Source: Nitrobacter sp. Nb-311A (GTDB lineage: Bacteria > Pseudomonadota > Alphaproteobacteria > Rhizobiales > Xanthobacteraceae). Taken from it: 64,000 nt of DNA. Each line of letters opens with the position of its first letter. Position 1 is the first letter of the stretch. The position numbers were made by a program, and so were the translations under genes. Positions 9,582-23,447 of this stretch are shown one piece after another. Location: NCBI RefSeq assembly GCF_000152905.1, contig NZ_CH672416.1, positions 330,398 through 394,397 of the forward strand, given 5' to 3'. The notes under the pieces were generated by a model. That model was not told the DNA's origin, did no database searches, and was given only the letters and a program-made list of their open reading frames with translations.

Positions 9582-11798
9582 ATGGACCGTTCTTCGCGCC
9601 ATGGCACGTTCCCGGCATCGTCATCGACGACGCGCATCGTCGACGTGCAGGTTCCCGTTGCGATCGATCACGCCTATTCCTATCGCGTGCCGGACGGCAT
9701 GGAGGTGCGGCCCGGCGACGTGGTGACGGTGCCGCTCGGACCTCGCGAGGTGGTCGCCGTGGTCTGGGCCGAGAACCCCGCGCCCGATCCGCGCCTGCAC
9801 AACCGCCTGAAGGACATCTCCGGCAAGCTCGATGTCCCTCCGCTCAGGGACGAGCTGCGCACGCTGATCGACTGGGTCGCCAACTACACGCTGTCGCCGC
9901 GCGGCATGGTGATGCGCATGAGCCTGCGGATGGGTGAGCACCTCGGGCCGGAGCGGGCGCGGCCAGGCGTACGGTTGAGCGGCGAGCCGCCCCGGCGCAT
10001 GACCCCGGCGCGACGGCGGCTGCTGGCGGTCCTGTCGGACGGGCTGCTGCGTGCAAAATCGGATGCGGCCAAGGAAGCAGGCGTCAGCACCGGCGTCGTC
10101 GACGGCCTCGTCGACGAGGGCACACTGGCAACCGAGCCGATGCCGCGTTCACCGCCGCCCCCGCCGCCGGACCCGGATTTCGCCGTGCCCGATTTCTCCC
10201 GATCGCAGCGTGCGGCCGTTGACGCCATGCGCGCGCTGGCGTCGAACGGCACCTTCCACGTCGCGCTGCTCGATGGCGTCACCGGCTCCGGCAAGACCGA
10301 AGTCTATTTCGAAGCGGTCGCCGAAACCGTCCGCCGCGGCAAGCAGGTGTTGATCCTGATGCCCGAGATCGCGCTGACCGGGCAGTTCCGCGACCGTTTC
10401 GCAGCCCGCTTCGGCGAGCGCCCGCTGGAGTGGCACTCCGAATTGACGCCGCGCAATCGCGCACGCAACTGGGCCGCGATCGCGGCGGGCGAGGCGCAGG
10501 TCGTGGTCGGCGCGCGCTCGGCGCTGTTCCTTCCCTATGCCGGCCTCGGACTGATCATCGTCGACGAGGAGCACGATCAAGCCTACAAGCAGGACGAGGG
10601 CGTGCGCTATCACGCACGCGATATGGCCGTGGTTCGCGCGCATGTCGCGAAGATTCCGATCGTGCTGGCCTCGGCCACGCCATCGGTTGAGAGTGAGGTC
10701 AATGCGCGCAAGGGCCGCTACCAGCGCATCGCGCTGACGTCGCGGTTCGGCGGTCAGCATTTACCGCGGATCGAGCTGATCGATCTGCGGCGCGAGGGAC
10801 CGTCACGCGGACGATTCATTTCTCCGCGTCTCGCCGGCGAAATCCTCGCCGCCATCGAGCGGCGCGAGCAGGCGCTGCTGTTTCTCAATCGCCGCGGCTA
10901 CGCGCCGCTGACCCTGTGCCGCGGCTGCGGCCACCGCTTCGCCTGCGCCATCTGCGATGCCTGGCTGGTGGATCACCGCTTCCGGGAACGGCTGGTATGC
11001 CATCACTGCGGCTTCTCGATGCCGCGCCCGCATCAATGCCCGCATTGCGCGGCCGAACAATCGCTGGTCGCGGTCGGCCCCGGCGTCGAACGGTTGCAGG
11101 AAGAGGCCGCCGCGCTATTCCCCGACGCGCGGACCATGGTGCTGTCGAGCGACCTGATCACCTCGATCGAGACCATGCGCTCGGAGCTGAACGACATCGC
11201 CGAGGGCCGCGTCGACATCATCATCGGCACGCAACTGGTGGCGAAGGGGCACCATTTCCCGCGCCTGAACCTCGTCGGAGTGATCGACGCCGACCTCGGC
11301 CTCGGCAACGGCGATCCGCGCGCCGCGGAGCGAACCTTCCAACTGCTCAATCAGGTGATCGGCCGCACCGGCCGCGAGACGGGCCACGGCATCGGCTATC
11401 TGCAAACCCACCAGCCCGAACATCCCGTGATGAAGGCGCTGGTCGCGAGCGACCGCGAGGCGTTCTATGCCAGCGAAATCGCGGCGCGGGAGCGGACCGG
11501 CTACCCGCCGTTCGGCCGGCTGGCCAGCCTGATCATCTCCGCGGGTGACCGTCCGAGCGCGGAGAGCTTCGCACGCCGGCTCGCCGCGATCGCGCCGATC
11601 GACGAACGCATTCAGGTGCTCGGGCCGGCGGAAGCGCCGCTGGCCCTGATCAGGGGACGCTATCGATTCCGCCTGCTGGTGAAGTCGGCGCGCGGCGTGG
11701 ACCTGTCCGGCTATTTGCGCGACTGGCTCGCGTCCGCGCCGAAGACGCGAGGCAACCTCAAGCTCGAAGTGGATGTTGATCCGCAGAGCTTTCTGTAG
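9582..11798 (+). CDS. priA: Primosomal replication restart helicase PriA
   Basis: 3'-to-5' superfamily 2 helicase that reloads the replisome at stalled forks. It is 738 residues with the N-terminal 3'-DNA-binding domain (DVQVPVAIDHAYSYRVP), Walker A GVTGSGKTE, DEEH box (IIVDEEHDQAY), ATPS motif III and a cysteine-rich zinc-binding insert (CRGCGHRFACAIC, later CHHCGF and CPHC). The C-terminal helicase motif VI is LNQVIGRTGRE. The start at 9582 gives a full-length protein. Its role beside xerC is coherent with chromosome maintenance. Confidence 0.96.
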   Translation: MDRSSRHGTFPASSSTTRIVDVQVPVAIDHAYSYRVPDGMEVRPGDVVTVPLGPREVVAVVWAENPAPDPRLHNRLKDISGKLDVPPLRDELRTLIDWVANYTLSPRGMVMRMSLRMGEHLGPERARPGVRLSGEPPRRMTPARRRLLAVLSDGLLRAKSDAAKEAGVSTGVVDGLVDEGTLATEPMPRSPPPPPPDPDFAVPDFSRSQRAAVDAMRALASNGTFHVALLDGVTGSGKTEVYFEAVAETVRRGKQVLILMPEIALTGQFRDRFAARFGERPLEWHSELTPRNRARNWAAIAAGEAQVVVGARSALFLPYAGLGLIIVDEEHDQAYKQDEGVRYHARDMAVVRAHVAKIPIVLASATPSVESEVNARKGRYQRIALTSRFGGQHLPRIELIDLRREGPSRGRFISPRLAGEILAAIERREQALLFLNRRGYAPLTLCRGCGHRFACAICDAWLVDHRFRERLVCHHCGFSMPRPHQCPHCAAEQSLVAVGPGVERLQEEAAALFPDARTMVLSSDLITSIETMRSELNDIAEGRVDIIIGTQLVAKGHHFPRLNLVGVIDADLGLGNGDPRAAERTFQLLNQVIGRTGRETGHGIGYLQTHQPEHPVMKALVASDREAFYASEIAARERTGYPPFGRLASLIISAGDRPSAESFARRLAAIAPIDERIQVLGPAEAPLALIRGRYRFRLLVKSARGVDLSGYLRDWLASAPKTRGNLKLEVDVDPQSFL

Positions 11799-11878
11799 CG
11801 CTCATAATTCCGCTGCCGGCCGCGGCCTTGCGAGCCCACGCAAATCACCGCAATCATCGTGCGGGATCGGGACGGGGT

Positions 11879-12403
11879 TTACATAACCTCGGCGACCACA
11901 CGGCCGACGCCGCGGCCGGTCAAACCGATCGCGCGGGCGGCGCCTTTTGAAAGGTCCAGCACGCGGCCGCGGATAAACGGACCGCGATCATTAACGGTGA
12001 CGACCACGCTGCGGCTGCCATGGGTGACCCTCAGCTTGGTCCCGAACGGCAGACTGCGATGGGCGGCGGTCATGGCGTTCTGGTTGAAGCGCTGGCCGGA
12101 TGCGGTGCGGCTGCCGGCCTCATTGCCGTAATAGGAGGCCACGCCGGAGAACGATCGCCCCGAATGGCTAGAACCCCCAAAAGAAGCATAGGCGTTCCTC
12201 CAGGACCGTCCGCTGGCGCCGTGGCTCTTCGCATGATGTGCCTGATGATGATGGTGGTGATGATAATGATGCCGATGATGATTACGCGACCCGGCTGATG
12301 CCCCGGTGACGCTGCCTGCCACCAAAACGCTTGCGGCGATCACGGCGGCCAGCGTACGCGGCCGGATGAGAAATCCCAAGGTCGTGTTTTGCGAGTGCAA
12401 CAT
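11879..12403 (-). CDS. rlpA: RlpA-like septal ring lytic transglycosylase / DPBB protein
   Basis: Secreted protein of 174 residues with a double-psi beta-barrel: GVASYYGNEAGSRTASG, AAHRSLPFGTKLRVT and VTVNDRGPFIRGRVLDLS are the RlpA signature. Family members cleave peptidoglycan strands lacking stem peptides or are exported barwin-like proteins. A signal peptide follows the start (LAAVIAASVLVAGSVTGASA), then a striking His-rich stretch (HHRHHYHHHHHH) that could bind metal. The SPOR domain of E. coli RlpA is absent. ATG 12403 has AGGGG upstream; an in-frame ATG 13 codons earlier is possible. A small palindrome TTGCCG-n6-CGGCAA lies at 12425-12442 in the leader. Confidence 0.88.
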   Translation of the reverse strand: MLHSQNTTLGFLIRPRTLAAVIAASVLVAGSVTGASAGSRNHHRHHYHHHHHHQAHHAKSHGASGRSWRNAYASFGGSSHSGRSFSGVASYYGNEAGSRTASGQRFNQNAMTAAHRSLPFGTKLRVTHGSRSVVVTVNDRGPFIRGRVLDLSKGAARAIGLTGRGVGRVVAEVM

Positions 12404-13073
12404 TGATAAGGACCCCTGAAAGTATTGCCGCCCTTGCGGCAAGTGAAACCCCTGATTTTTTCGTCGGGGCAGGGTTGATCCTCAAACTAAGGCGTAAAAT
12501 GGGCAGAGAATTGCTTCATGACTCGGATGAAATATCTTTTGATCGGAAAGGATTGGTCCGTCAGTCGCTGAAATACATACTTTAATGAAAAGATCACGAT
12601 AATATACATTCACATACTGTAAAAGAAAGTCATCGCGCCGGACCAGAAACCATTCGGCAAGTACTGCAGGGGACCGCCCAGGCACTAGGCTTGAACTCGA
12701 GCCGTGCGGAAAACACCCGGGACACGGGTCTACACGGGTCTGTCCAATGGGCTTTTGTTCTGATCCGGCATTTGCCCCTTGAATTGCTGCACGCAGGAAT
12801 GAGTCTCGCGCCTCACGGGATTGACCGAACCAGACGCCGGACCAGGACCGGTTGAATTTCTGGCGCCATGCGACAAGGCATCACGTACGCCGCCCTCATG
12901 TTGCACCTGCGCGCGCGCTATGTTAGCAAAGCCGCGATTTTAACGCTGCCGGCACGCTCGTGCCGGCCGGAAATCAAAGTCCCTCTTGAATTCCAAGGGC
13001 TTGGGCCGCTTTGGCGCCGCTTGTTCGGCGACGGCTTTTCTCTTGCGAATTTGACAGCTTGAAGAGCGCGGTG
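12404..13073. other. Intergenic region upstream of the atp operon
   Basis: About 670 bases between the rlpA-like gene and atpH hold no convincing gene. The rlpA leader lies at the left end. A short direct duplication (ACACGGGTCT) occurs at 12731-12752. TTGCAC at 12901-12906 followed after 17 nt by TAGCAA could be a weak atp promoter, but this is only suggestive. Confidence 0.5.
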
Positions 13074-15166
<2,093 letters not shown>

Positions 15167-15225
15167 GTTTCGTCATGGCTGAGCCTTCCGTGCCTTGAGG
15201 CGCGGCAGCGAAAGACGACGTGGAT

Positions 15226-15244
15226 GCCCGGCACAAGGCCGGGC
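15226..15244. repeat. Palindromic repeat in the atpA-atpG spacer
   Basis: Perfect 7-bp arms GCCCGGC (15226-15232) and GCCGGGC (15238-15244) with a 5-nt loop, inside GGATGCCCGG...GGGCGTGACG. The same style of GC-rich palindrome occurs in the atpD-atpC spacer, inside proA and nested in the repeat at 35815. It matches the common Rhizobiales palindromic element that translates as DPRVKP-like text. Confidence 0.7.
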
Positions 15245-15306
15245 GTGACGAAGTAGGGAATTTGCAGCCGGGTCCATGACCGGATCGGCGCAGGGCGAGA
15301 CAGAGA

Positions 15307-16185
15307 ATGGCTTCACTCAAGGACATGCGTGTCCGCATCGCCTCGACCAAGGCGACGCAGAAGATCACCAAGGCCATGCAGATGGTGGCCGCCTCCAAGC
15401 TCCGCCGTGCGCAGAACGCCGCGGAAGCAGCGCGGCCCTACGCCGAGAAAATGGACACGGTGATTTCAAACATCGCCAGCGCCGCGGCCGGCTCGCCCAA
15501 CGCGTCGCCGCTTCTGGTCGGCACCGGCAAGGATCAGGTTCACCTGCTGCTGGTCTGCACCGGCGAGCGCGGCCTGTCCGGCGCCTTTAACTCGGCCATC
15601 GTCCGCCTGGCCCGTGAAAGAGCCTTCGCCTTGATGAACCAGGGCAAGGAAGTCAAGTTCTTCTGCGTCGGGCGAAAGGGCTATGAGCAGCTCCGCCGTA
15701 TCTTCGACAAGCAGATCGTCGAGACCGTCGAACTGCGCTCGGTGCGTCAGCTCGGCTTCGTCAATGCCGAGGACATTGCAAAGAAAGTGCTGGCCCGGTT
15801 CGATGCCGGCGAATTCGATGTCTGCACCCTGTTCTATTCGCGCTTCCGCTCCGTCATTGCGCAGATCCCGACCGCCCAGCAGGTCATTCCGCTTGCGGTC
15901 GAGGCCGCGGCCGGAAATGGCAATGCGGCGCCGTCCTACGAATATGAGCCGGAAGAGGACGAGATTCTCAACCAGCTGCTTCCGCGCAATCTCGCAGTGC
16001 AGATTTTCCGCGCGCTTCTGGAGAATAACGCTTCGTTCTACGGCGCACAGATGACGGCGATGGACAACGCCACCCGCAACGCCGGAGAGATGATCCGCAA
16101 GCAGACCCTGATCTACAACCGCACCCGACAGGCGATGATCACGAAGGAGTTGATCGAGATCATCTCCGGCGCCGAAGCGGTCTAG
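15307..16185 (+). CDS. atpG: F1F0 ATP synthase gamma subunit
   Basis: Central rotor shaft of F1, 292 residues. N-terminal [20 protein letters not shown] and the C-terminal coiled-coil [35 protein letters not shown] are the family hallmarks. The middle [15 protein letters not shown] is also conserved. It starts at ATG 15307 after GAGACAGAGA. The next gene on the strand is not atpD but an Ohr-type gene only 16 bp downstream. Confidence 0.97.
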   Translation: MASLKDMRVRIASTKATQKITKAMQMVAASKLRRAQNAAEAARPYAEKMDTVISNIASAAAGSPNASPLLVGTGKDQVHLLLVCTGERGLSGAFNSAIVRLARERAFALMNQGKEVKFFCVGRKGYEQLRRIFDKQIVETVELRSVRQLGFVNAEDIAKKVLARFDAGEFDVCTLFYSRFRSVIAQIPTAQQVIPLAVEAAAGNGNAAPSYEYEPEEDEILNQLLPRNLAVQIFRALLENNASFYGAQMTAMDNATRNAGEMIRKQTLIYNRTRQAMITKELIEIISGAEAV

Positions 16186-16201
16186 TCGAAGGAGACGCAG
16201 C

Positions 16202-18065
<1,864 letters not shown>

Positions 18066-18080
18066 ATGGTCGATGCCCTT

Positions 18081-18159
18081 GCCGGGCTTGACCCGGCGAT
18101 CCATCGATAAATATTCTTTAAATATTCTTGGCGGATGCACTCGCGGGTCAAGCCCCGCG
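18081..18159. repeat. Paired palindromes and 11-bp tandem repeat between atpD and atpC
   Basis: GCCGGG/CCCGGC (18081-18097) and CGCGGG/CCCGCG (18142-18159) flank a perfect tandem duplication of TAAATATTCTT (18108-18118 and 18119-18129). The whole resembles one palindromic element split by an AT-rich insertion. It lies in the transcribed spacer of the atp operon and could affect mRNA processing. Confidence 0.65.
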
Positions 18160-18183
18160 GGTGACAGCAAAGAGACTGGAACC

Positions 18184-18594
18184 ATGGCGACTTTCCATTT
18201 CGATCTCGTTTCGCCGGAGAAACTGGCTTTTTCGGGCGAAGTCGATCAGGTCGACATTCCCGGCGTTGAGGGCGATTTCGGTGTTTTGGCCGGCCATGCG
18301 CCTGTCGTCGCGACGATCCGCCCTGGAATCCTGACCGTCACCGCCGCCGGCGGTACACGACAGAAGATCATCGTACTCGGCGGTCTGGCCGAAGTATCGG
18401 AAAAGGGCCTGACGGTCCTGGCCGACGTGGCGACCTCAATCGAGGAACTTGATCGTGCGCAATTCACTGACATGATCGCAGGCATGGAAGCCCAGCTGAC
18501 TGAAAAAGAAGGCTCCGAGCTCGACAAGGCCATCGAGCGGCTGGACCATTTCAAGAGCATCCAGAGTCAGCTCAATACGACGGCTATGCACTAG
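18184..18594 (+). CDS. atpC: F1F0 ATP synthase epsilon subunit
   Basis: Epsilon subunit of F1, 136 residues, which couples the rotor to the c-ring and inhibits ATP hydrolysis. The beta-sandwich domain is seen ([44 protein letters not shown]-like [11 protein letters not shown]) with a helical C-terminus. ATG 18184 follows AAGAGACTGGAACC. The upstream in-frame extension runs through the palindromic repeat and is not used. It ends the atp operon; a dispersed repeat follows directly. Confidence 0.95.
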   Translation: MATFHFDLVSPEKLAFSGEVDQVDIPGVEGDFGVLAGHAPVVATIRPGILTVTAAGGTRQKIIVLGGLAEVSEKGLTVLADVATSIEELDRAQFTDMIAGMEAQLTEKEGSELDKAIERLDHFKSIQSQLNTTAMH

Positions 18595-18595
18595 G

Positions 18596-18727
18596 TCATG
18601 ATCCCGAAAAGTGGGAACCGGTTTTCGAATAAGATCATTGCTCAAACAAAAAGATAGGCGACGAGTCTGATTCAACGCAGTTGAACCCGACTCTAGCTGG
18701 AGTCTTTCCGCTTCTGACGGATCGGAA
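18596..18727. repeat. Dispersed repeat between convergent atpC and rppH
   Basis: Starts with TCATGATCCCGAAAAGTGGG and its inverted partner around AAGATCATTGCTC, followed by GGCGACGAGTCTGATTCAACG, closely matching the left part of the element at 8275. The GAAAACGC half seen elsewhere is missing, so this is a partial copy. It lies between two converging genes. Confidence 0.7.
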
Positions 18728-19258
18728 CTATGTTGAGTTTGAGCGCCCGGCGAGGCTCCCGAATTCCTTGACCACGCGCTCATAGACCGGACGCTTGAAG
18801 GGAATGATCAACCTGGTGAGATTCTGCATCGGCTCCCAACGCCATGCGATGAATTCCGGCTTGTGACCGTCGCCAGGGTTAGTGATGTTAATCTCGTTAT
18901 CCTTGCCGATAAAGCGCATCGCGTACCATTTCTGACGCTGGCCGCGATAGCGGCCCTTCCACGCCCGTCCTGCCACCATCCGTGGAATATCGTAGATCAA
19001 CCAATCGGATATTTCAGCAAGCTTCTCGATCGATCGAACGCTGGTCTCCTCATAGAGTTCGCGCTTCGCTGCAAGCCACGTGTCCTCGCCGGGATCGACG
19101 CCGCCTTGCGGCATTTGCCAAACATGCTGATCATCGGCGTGCTCAATGCCTGCGCGGCGACCGATGAAAACGAGCCCCCTCTCGTTGATCAGCATCATGC
19201 CCACGCAAGTGCGGTAGGGTAGATCGTCATAACGCGCCATTCCATCAATGCCCTGCAC
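18728..19258 (-). CDS. rppH: RNA pyrophosphohydrolase (Nudix)
   Basis: Nudix hydrolase that removes pyrophosphate from the 5' end of mRNA and so triggers decay. The Nudix box [20 protein letters not shown] is intact, preceded by [11 protein letters not shown] and followed by the RppH-type WYAMRFIG and [21 protein letters not shown]. It has 176 residues from a GTG at 19258, which has GGAGG 4 nt upstream; ATG 19240 ([10 protein letters not shown]) is an alternative without a good SD. It is the first gene of a long minus-strand series. Confidence 0.93.
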   Translation of the reverse strand: MQGIDGMARYDDLPYRTCVGMMLINERGLVFIGRRAGIEHADDQHVWQMPQGGVDPGEDTWLAAKRELYEETSVRSIEKLAEISDWLIYDIPRMVAGRAWKGRYRGQRQKWYAMRFIGKDNEINITNPGDGHKPEFIAWRWEPMQNLTRLIIPFKRPVYERVVKEFGSLAGRSNST

Positions 19259-19295
19259 GCCTCCTCCGCTCTGAAAACGGACTCGGATTTCGATA

Positions 19296-20498
19296 TCAGT
19301 TCGATTTTGATTTCAGCATTGCGGTTGTCAATGGCACAAGCATCACGCCACGGCTTTCGAGACCCTTGATCCAGGCGCCAACTCGATCGATGGAAACCGG
19401 AAGCGCCGAAGTCATGCCCACGGCCGTCCCTCGTCCCTTCGCCAGTTCTTCAAGTCTTGCGAGAGTTTTGTCGATCTCCACCGAGGTCGGGACGGCATCA
19501 ATGGTCAGGTCGGCCTTGATGAACGGCATCGCCTGCCCCTTGGCGAGTTGACCCGCGACGCTCGTCGGCGCAGTGCCGTCGTCAAGGTAGCCGAGGCCGC
19601 GCTTGGCTGCTTCGCGAATGATCGGCTGCATGGCCGCAACCGCAGTGACAAAACGCGCTCCCATGAAATTGGTCAGACCGACATAGCCTTGAAAGCGGCT
19701 CAACTGCCAATGCAGGCGATCGATATTCTGATCAGTGCCGAGTGTCGTGAGCAGGGTTTGCGGTCCCGGGTCGTTGTCGGGATAATCATGGGGTTCCATG
19801 GGAAGCTGCAGCAGCACCTCGTGATGTTGAGCGCGCGCCTGTTCCACCAGCTTGCCCGGATCGGAGCTATAGGGTGTGAACGCCAGCGTCACGGCTGACG
19901 GCAGCTTCATGATTGCGTCGATGGTCTTCGTCGTACCGATGCCGAGACCGCTGACCACGATCGCAACCACCGGCATCGTTGCAGCCTTCGCGCGATCCGC
20001 CTCGGTGCCCATCGCATAAGCCTTGAAAGCCTTCAACCCGTCGGCAGCAACCACTGGAATCATTCCATAACGCGACTTCTCCAACAGACGCTGATGGATT
20101 CCCGTTGCCGCCGCCTCGGAGCGAGCGTCCGCGGCATCGGAATCCGGACCGGCGACGACGACATCCTGACGCGATCCGCTGGATCCGTCGATGATGGTGA
20201 TGGTCTTCTGTCCGGTTGCGGATCGAGTGGCGACGGCGGCGCTGTCCGGCTGTTGCGACGCAGGCCGGGTGGCTGCGGATTTTTCATCGCTGACCGGGGT
20301 GTGCCGGATCACGACCCTGGCCACGGGTTCGCCGCCGAGCGGATCGTGATTAAAGAAAACAAAGCCGAGGAAGACGACGAGGATCGATCCCAGTAAAAAT
20401 CCCGCGGCCTGTGGCAGCGTGAAAGGAAACCGCAAACGGCGCCTGGGCGCGGAATTCTGCCCAAGCGGCATGCTGAGATCCTCCGTAGTATCAGCCAT
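19296..20498 (-). CDS. Divergent polysaccharide deacetylase family protein
   Basis: 400-residue protein with an N-terminal cytoplasmic tail, one membrane span ([19 protein letters not shown], about residues 31-49) and a C-terminal NodB-like domain of the divergent polysaccharide deacetylase family. [47 protein letters not shown] and YLDDGTAP follow the family pattern. The substrate in these genomes is not known. It lies between ctpA and rppH, as in related chromosomes, where it is often called DUF610. A low-complexity linker separates the span from the domain. Confidence 0.85.
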   Translation of the reverse strand: MADTTEDLSMPLGQNSAPRRRLRFPFTLPQAAGFLLGSILVVFLGFVFFNHDPLGGEPVARVVIRHTPVSDEKSAATRPASQQPDSAAVATRSATGQKTITIIDGSSGSRQDVVVAGPDSDAADARSEAAATGIHQRLLEKSRYGMIPVVAADGLKAFKAYAMGTEADRAKAATMPVVAIVVSGLGIGTTKTIDAIMKLPSAVTLAFTPYSSDPGKLVEQARAQHHEVLLQLPMEPHDYPDNDPGPQTLLTTLGTDQNIDRLHWQLSRFQGYVGLTNFMGARFVTAVAAMQPIIREAAKRGLGYLDDGTAPTSVAGQLAKGQAMPFIKADLTIDAVPTSVEIDKTLARLEELAKGRGTAVGMTSALPVSIDRVGAWIKGLESRGVMLVPLTTAMLKSKSN

Positions 20499-20649
20499 GG
20501 CCCCCTCGAATCATCCGAATCAAGAATACCATGGGCGCTTGCAAAGGCGGCACACCAGATCAGGCGGTTGCCTGTCGTCCTCCGCACCCGCGAAACGAAC
20601 GGGCGACCCGCAGGCCGCCCGAATCCGAAAACAGGATGGTTTCAGAGGA

Positions 20650-22005
20650 TCAATTCGCTGCCTTGTTTGCGGGCTTTTCAATCGCCGCCTTGTTACCGGG
20701 GAGCGGCGACGATGCGTTGATCTTGACGCCGTGGAGAAGGTCATCAGCCATCTTGAGGGCCTTGTCTTTCGCGGCGTCCGACGGGAAGTAGGATTGCGAG
20801 CCTGTCTTCTCATCGGTGCCGTTTCGAAGATGCCCCCGCAGCGAAGCCTCGCCCTTGGTGTCGGTCCGTGACTTCAATTCATCGGGCACGTCCTGAAGCA
20901 CCTCGATATCCGGAACGATGCCCTTGGCCTGAATCGAACGGCCCGAGGGCGTATAATAGCGCGCGGTGGTCAGCCGGAGCGCGCCGTTGCCCGACCCCAG
21001 CGGAATGATGGTCTGCACCGAGCCCTTGCCGAACGAGCGGGTCCCGATCAATGTCGCCCGCTTGTGATCCTGCAACGCGCCGGCGACGATTTCGGAGGCC
21101 GATGCCGACCCGCCGTTGATCAGAACGATAACGGGCTTGCCCTTGGTGAGGTCGCCGGGATGTGCGCTGCGCCGCTGGGTTTCCTCGGCATTGCGGCCTC
21201 GCGTCGACACGATCTCGCCGCGATCGAGGAGGGCATCTGAAACGGTGACCGCTTCCTCGAGAAGCCCGCCGGGGTTATTGCGCAGGTCGATGATATAACC
21301 CTTGAGCTTGTCGCCGATCTGGCTTTGAAGGTCGGAAATCGACTTCTTCAGTCCCTCGGTCGTCTGCTCATTGAATGTCGTGATGCGGATATAGGCGATG
21401 TCGTCGGACTGGATCCGCGAACGAACCGAACGGACGCGAATGTTGTCGCGCACCAGCGTCACATCGATCGGGTTTTCCTGTCCCTTGCGGATGATCTTCA
21501 GCTTGATCTTGGTGCCGATCGGGCCGCGCATCTTGTCGACGGCCTGGTTGAGGGTCAGCCCCTGCACCGCCTCGTCGTCAAGATTGGTGATGATGTCATT
21601 CGCCAGGATCCCCGCCTTGGATGCCGGCGTGTCGTCGATCGGCGAGACGACCTTGACCAGGCCATCCTCCATCGTGACCTCGATGCCGAGACCTCCGAAC
21701 TCGCCGCGGGTCTGCACCTGCATGTCGCGGAAGCTCTTCGCATCCATGTAGCTCGAATGCGGATCAAGACCGGTCAGCATTCCGCTGATTGCCGATTCGA
21801 CCAGCTTGCTGTCGTCAGGCTTTTCGACGTAGTCGGTGCGGACACGCTCGAACACATCGCCAAACAGGTTAAGCTGGCGATAGGTATCCGACGTTGCGGC
21901 TCGTGCGCTTGATCCCACCAGCACAGAGCGCGGCTGTGTCACGAACAGCGTCAACGCGGCACCCGCGGCGGCGCTGAGAACAATAAGGGAAACCTTGCGC
22001 ATCAT
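20650..22005 (-). CDS. ctpA: Carboxy-terminal processing protease (S41)
   Basis: Periplasmic serine protease of the CtpA/Prc family, 451 residues. An N-terminal export signal (VSLIVLSAAAGAALTLFVT) is followed by a PDZ domain (GGLGIEVTMEDGLVKVVSPI) and the S41 catalytic domain with GGSASASEIVAGALQDHKRA (catalytic Ser) and TRSFGKGSVQ (Lys). The ATG at 22005 overlaps the TGA of the upstream EnvC-like gene, so the two are coupled. Family members trim periplasmic proteins, often with a peptidoglycan enzyme, which suits the neighbour. Confidence 0.93.
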   Translation of the reverse strand: MMRKVSLIVLSAAAGAALTLFVTQPRSVLVGSSARAATSDTYRQLNLFGDVFERVRTDYVEKPDDSKLVESAISGMLTGLDPHSSYMDAKSFRDMQVQTRGEFGGLGIEVTMEDGLVKVVSPIDDTPASKAGILANDIITNLDDEAVQGLTLNQAVDKMRGPIGTKIKLKIIRKGQENPIDVTLVRDNIRVRSVRSRIQSDDIAYIRITTFNEQTTEGLKKSISDLQSQIGDKLKGYIIDLRNNPGGLLEEAVTVSDALLDRGEIVSTRGRNAEETQRRSAHPGDLTKGKPVIVLINGGSASASEIVAGALQDHKRATLIGTRSFGKGSVQTIIPLGSGNGALRLTTARYYTPSGRSIQAKGIVPDIEVLQDVPDELKSRTDTKGEASLRGHLRNGTDEKTGSQSYFPSDAAKDKALKMADDLLHGVKINASSPLPGNKAAIEKPANKAAN

Positions 22006-23309
22006 CCGCGAACCTTTTGACCTTTGTTGACAGCCCACCACGGGCCTGGATCAATGGGAGCGCCGTCCTTACGGAACTCAATGTAGAGGACGGGCTGACT
22101 AGCGTTTGCCGCGAGAATCGAGGCGACACGGGAAGTCGATCCCATCGTCGCTACCGGCTCTCCGGTCAACACGAACTGGCCGATGTTAACCGAAATACGC
22201 TCCATGCCGGCGATCAGCACATGATATCCGCCACCGGCATTGAGGATCAAGAGTTGTCCGTAGCTCCGGAACGGCCCCGCATATACCACCCAGCCGTCAC
22301 ATGGTGTCGTCACCTGAGCGCCCGGACGGGCGGCCAGCGACACGCCTTTTTCCACGCCACCGGCGCCATCCGACCCGCCGAAGTCCCGAATCTTCGTGCC
22401 GTTTACCGGAAGCGCAAACAAGCCCTTGGCCGACGCAAAGGCAATAGCCGGACTGAGCCGGCCGGGATCCTTGAGGGCGCCTAGATTCGGTTTGCCGTCG
22501 GGCGCCCCCGGAACGCCTTGCCGGCTGGCTGTAGCCGCTGCCTTGGCCGCGCTCTTGAGGTCCTGCTCCATCTTCGCGATCAGGCCCTGCAGGTCATCGA
22601 CCTGACGCGACAATTCGATCGCGCGCGCCGCCTCCACGGCCATATTTTTTTCGATGCTGCTCTGCTGCCGCTGTCGTTCGTCCACCAGCGTCGCCAAGCC
22701 GGCTTGTTCCTGCTTGAGGCTGTCGCGATCGGCAGCCATCCGATCCCGCTCGGCAGCGATCGATTTCCGAAGGCCGACAAGTTCATCGAGATCGGCCACG
22801 AGCTTTTTCGTGCGCACGCGCATCTCTGGCACAACGGAACCGAGCAGGATCGCGGTGCGTAACGACTGCAAAGCGTCCTCCGGCCGCACCAGCAAGGCAG
22901 GCGGTGTGCGGCGGCCGGCGCGCTGGAGCGCGGCGAGCACTTCCATGATCTCCGATCGCCGCGAATCCAGTGAACCCCGGATTTCCTGTTCGCGGGCATC
23001 GAGCGGCAGCAGGCGCGCCTCGGCCTCCGTAATTTCAGTCTCGATGTCGCGAACCCTGGCGGCGACTTCGATCAACTGTTGATTGAGCTTGGCGCGATTC
23101 CGACCAATCGCCGCAATATCGACCTTCAGTCGTTCCTGTAATTCAACAGCGCTCTTTTGCTGTGCCCGTACCGCTTCCAGATCCCGCTCGCGCTGCTTGA
23201 TATCGTCCGCCGACGGGTTCGCCGGCGAGGGGGTTCCGGCCTGCGCCATCACACACGACGAAAGCGCGAACGAAAAACCCGCGAGCAGACAAGCCGAGAT
23301 CACAAGCAT
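22002..23309 (-). CDS. EnvC-like murein hydrolase activator, M23 peptidase domain
   Basis: Exported protein with a signal sequence (LVISACLLAGFSFALSSCVMA), a long coiled coil (about residues 25-250, heptads such as REQEIRGSLDSRRSEI) and a C-terminal LytM/M23 domain (GVSLAARPGAQVTTPCDGWV, YGQLLILNAGGGYHVLIAGM). The metal-binding residues appear incomplete, as in EnvC-type activators that switch on amidases rather than cleave. I chose ATG 23309, at the signal peptide; a GTG 33 codons upstream (23408) is also open. It overlaps ctpA. Confidence 0.88.
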   Translation of the reverse strand: MLVISACLLAGFSFALSSCVMAQAGTPSPANPSADDIKQRERDLEAVRAQQKSAVELQERLKVDIAAIGRNRAKLNQQLIEVAARVRDIETEITEAEARLLPLDAREQEIRGSLDSRRSEIMEVLAALQRAGRRTPPALLVRPEDALQSLRTAILLGSVVPEMRVRTKKLVADLDELVGLRKSIAAERDRMAADRDSLKQEQAGLATLVDERQRQQSSIEKNMAVEAARAIELSRQVDDLQGLIAKMEQDLKSAAKAAATASRQGVPGAPDGKPNLGALKDPGRLSPAIAFASAKGLFALPVNGTKIRDFGGSDGAGGVEKGVSLAARPGAQVTTPCDGWVVYAGPFRSYGQLLILNAGGGYHVLIAGMERISVNIGQFVLTGEPVATMGSTSRVASILAANASQPVLYIEFRKDGAPIDPGPWWAVNKGQKVRG

Positions 23310-23447
23310 GGAAGCCGGCGGCGACTGTCCATATCGCACCTCCGCGGGCTCTAAACAGAAGCCCCGGACCAGTTCCAGTTCAGGTGATGGGCGCTCGTTT
23401 GCTCGCACAGTTCAATCCGATCGCGCCAGCGCGTTCAGCCAGGCGCG

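Noticed and set aside
12868-13062. 64-codon ORF upstream of atpH
   Set aside because: No family similarity and it overlaps the probable atp promoter region.
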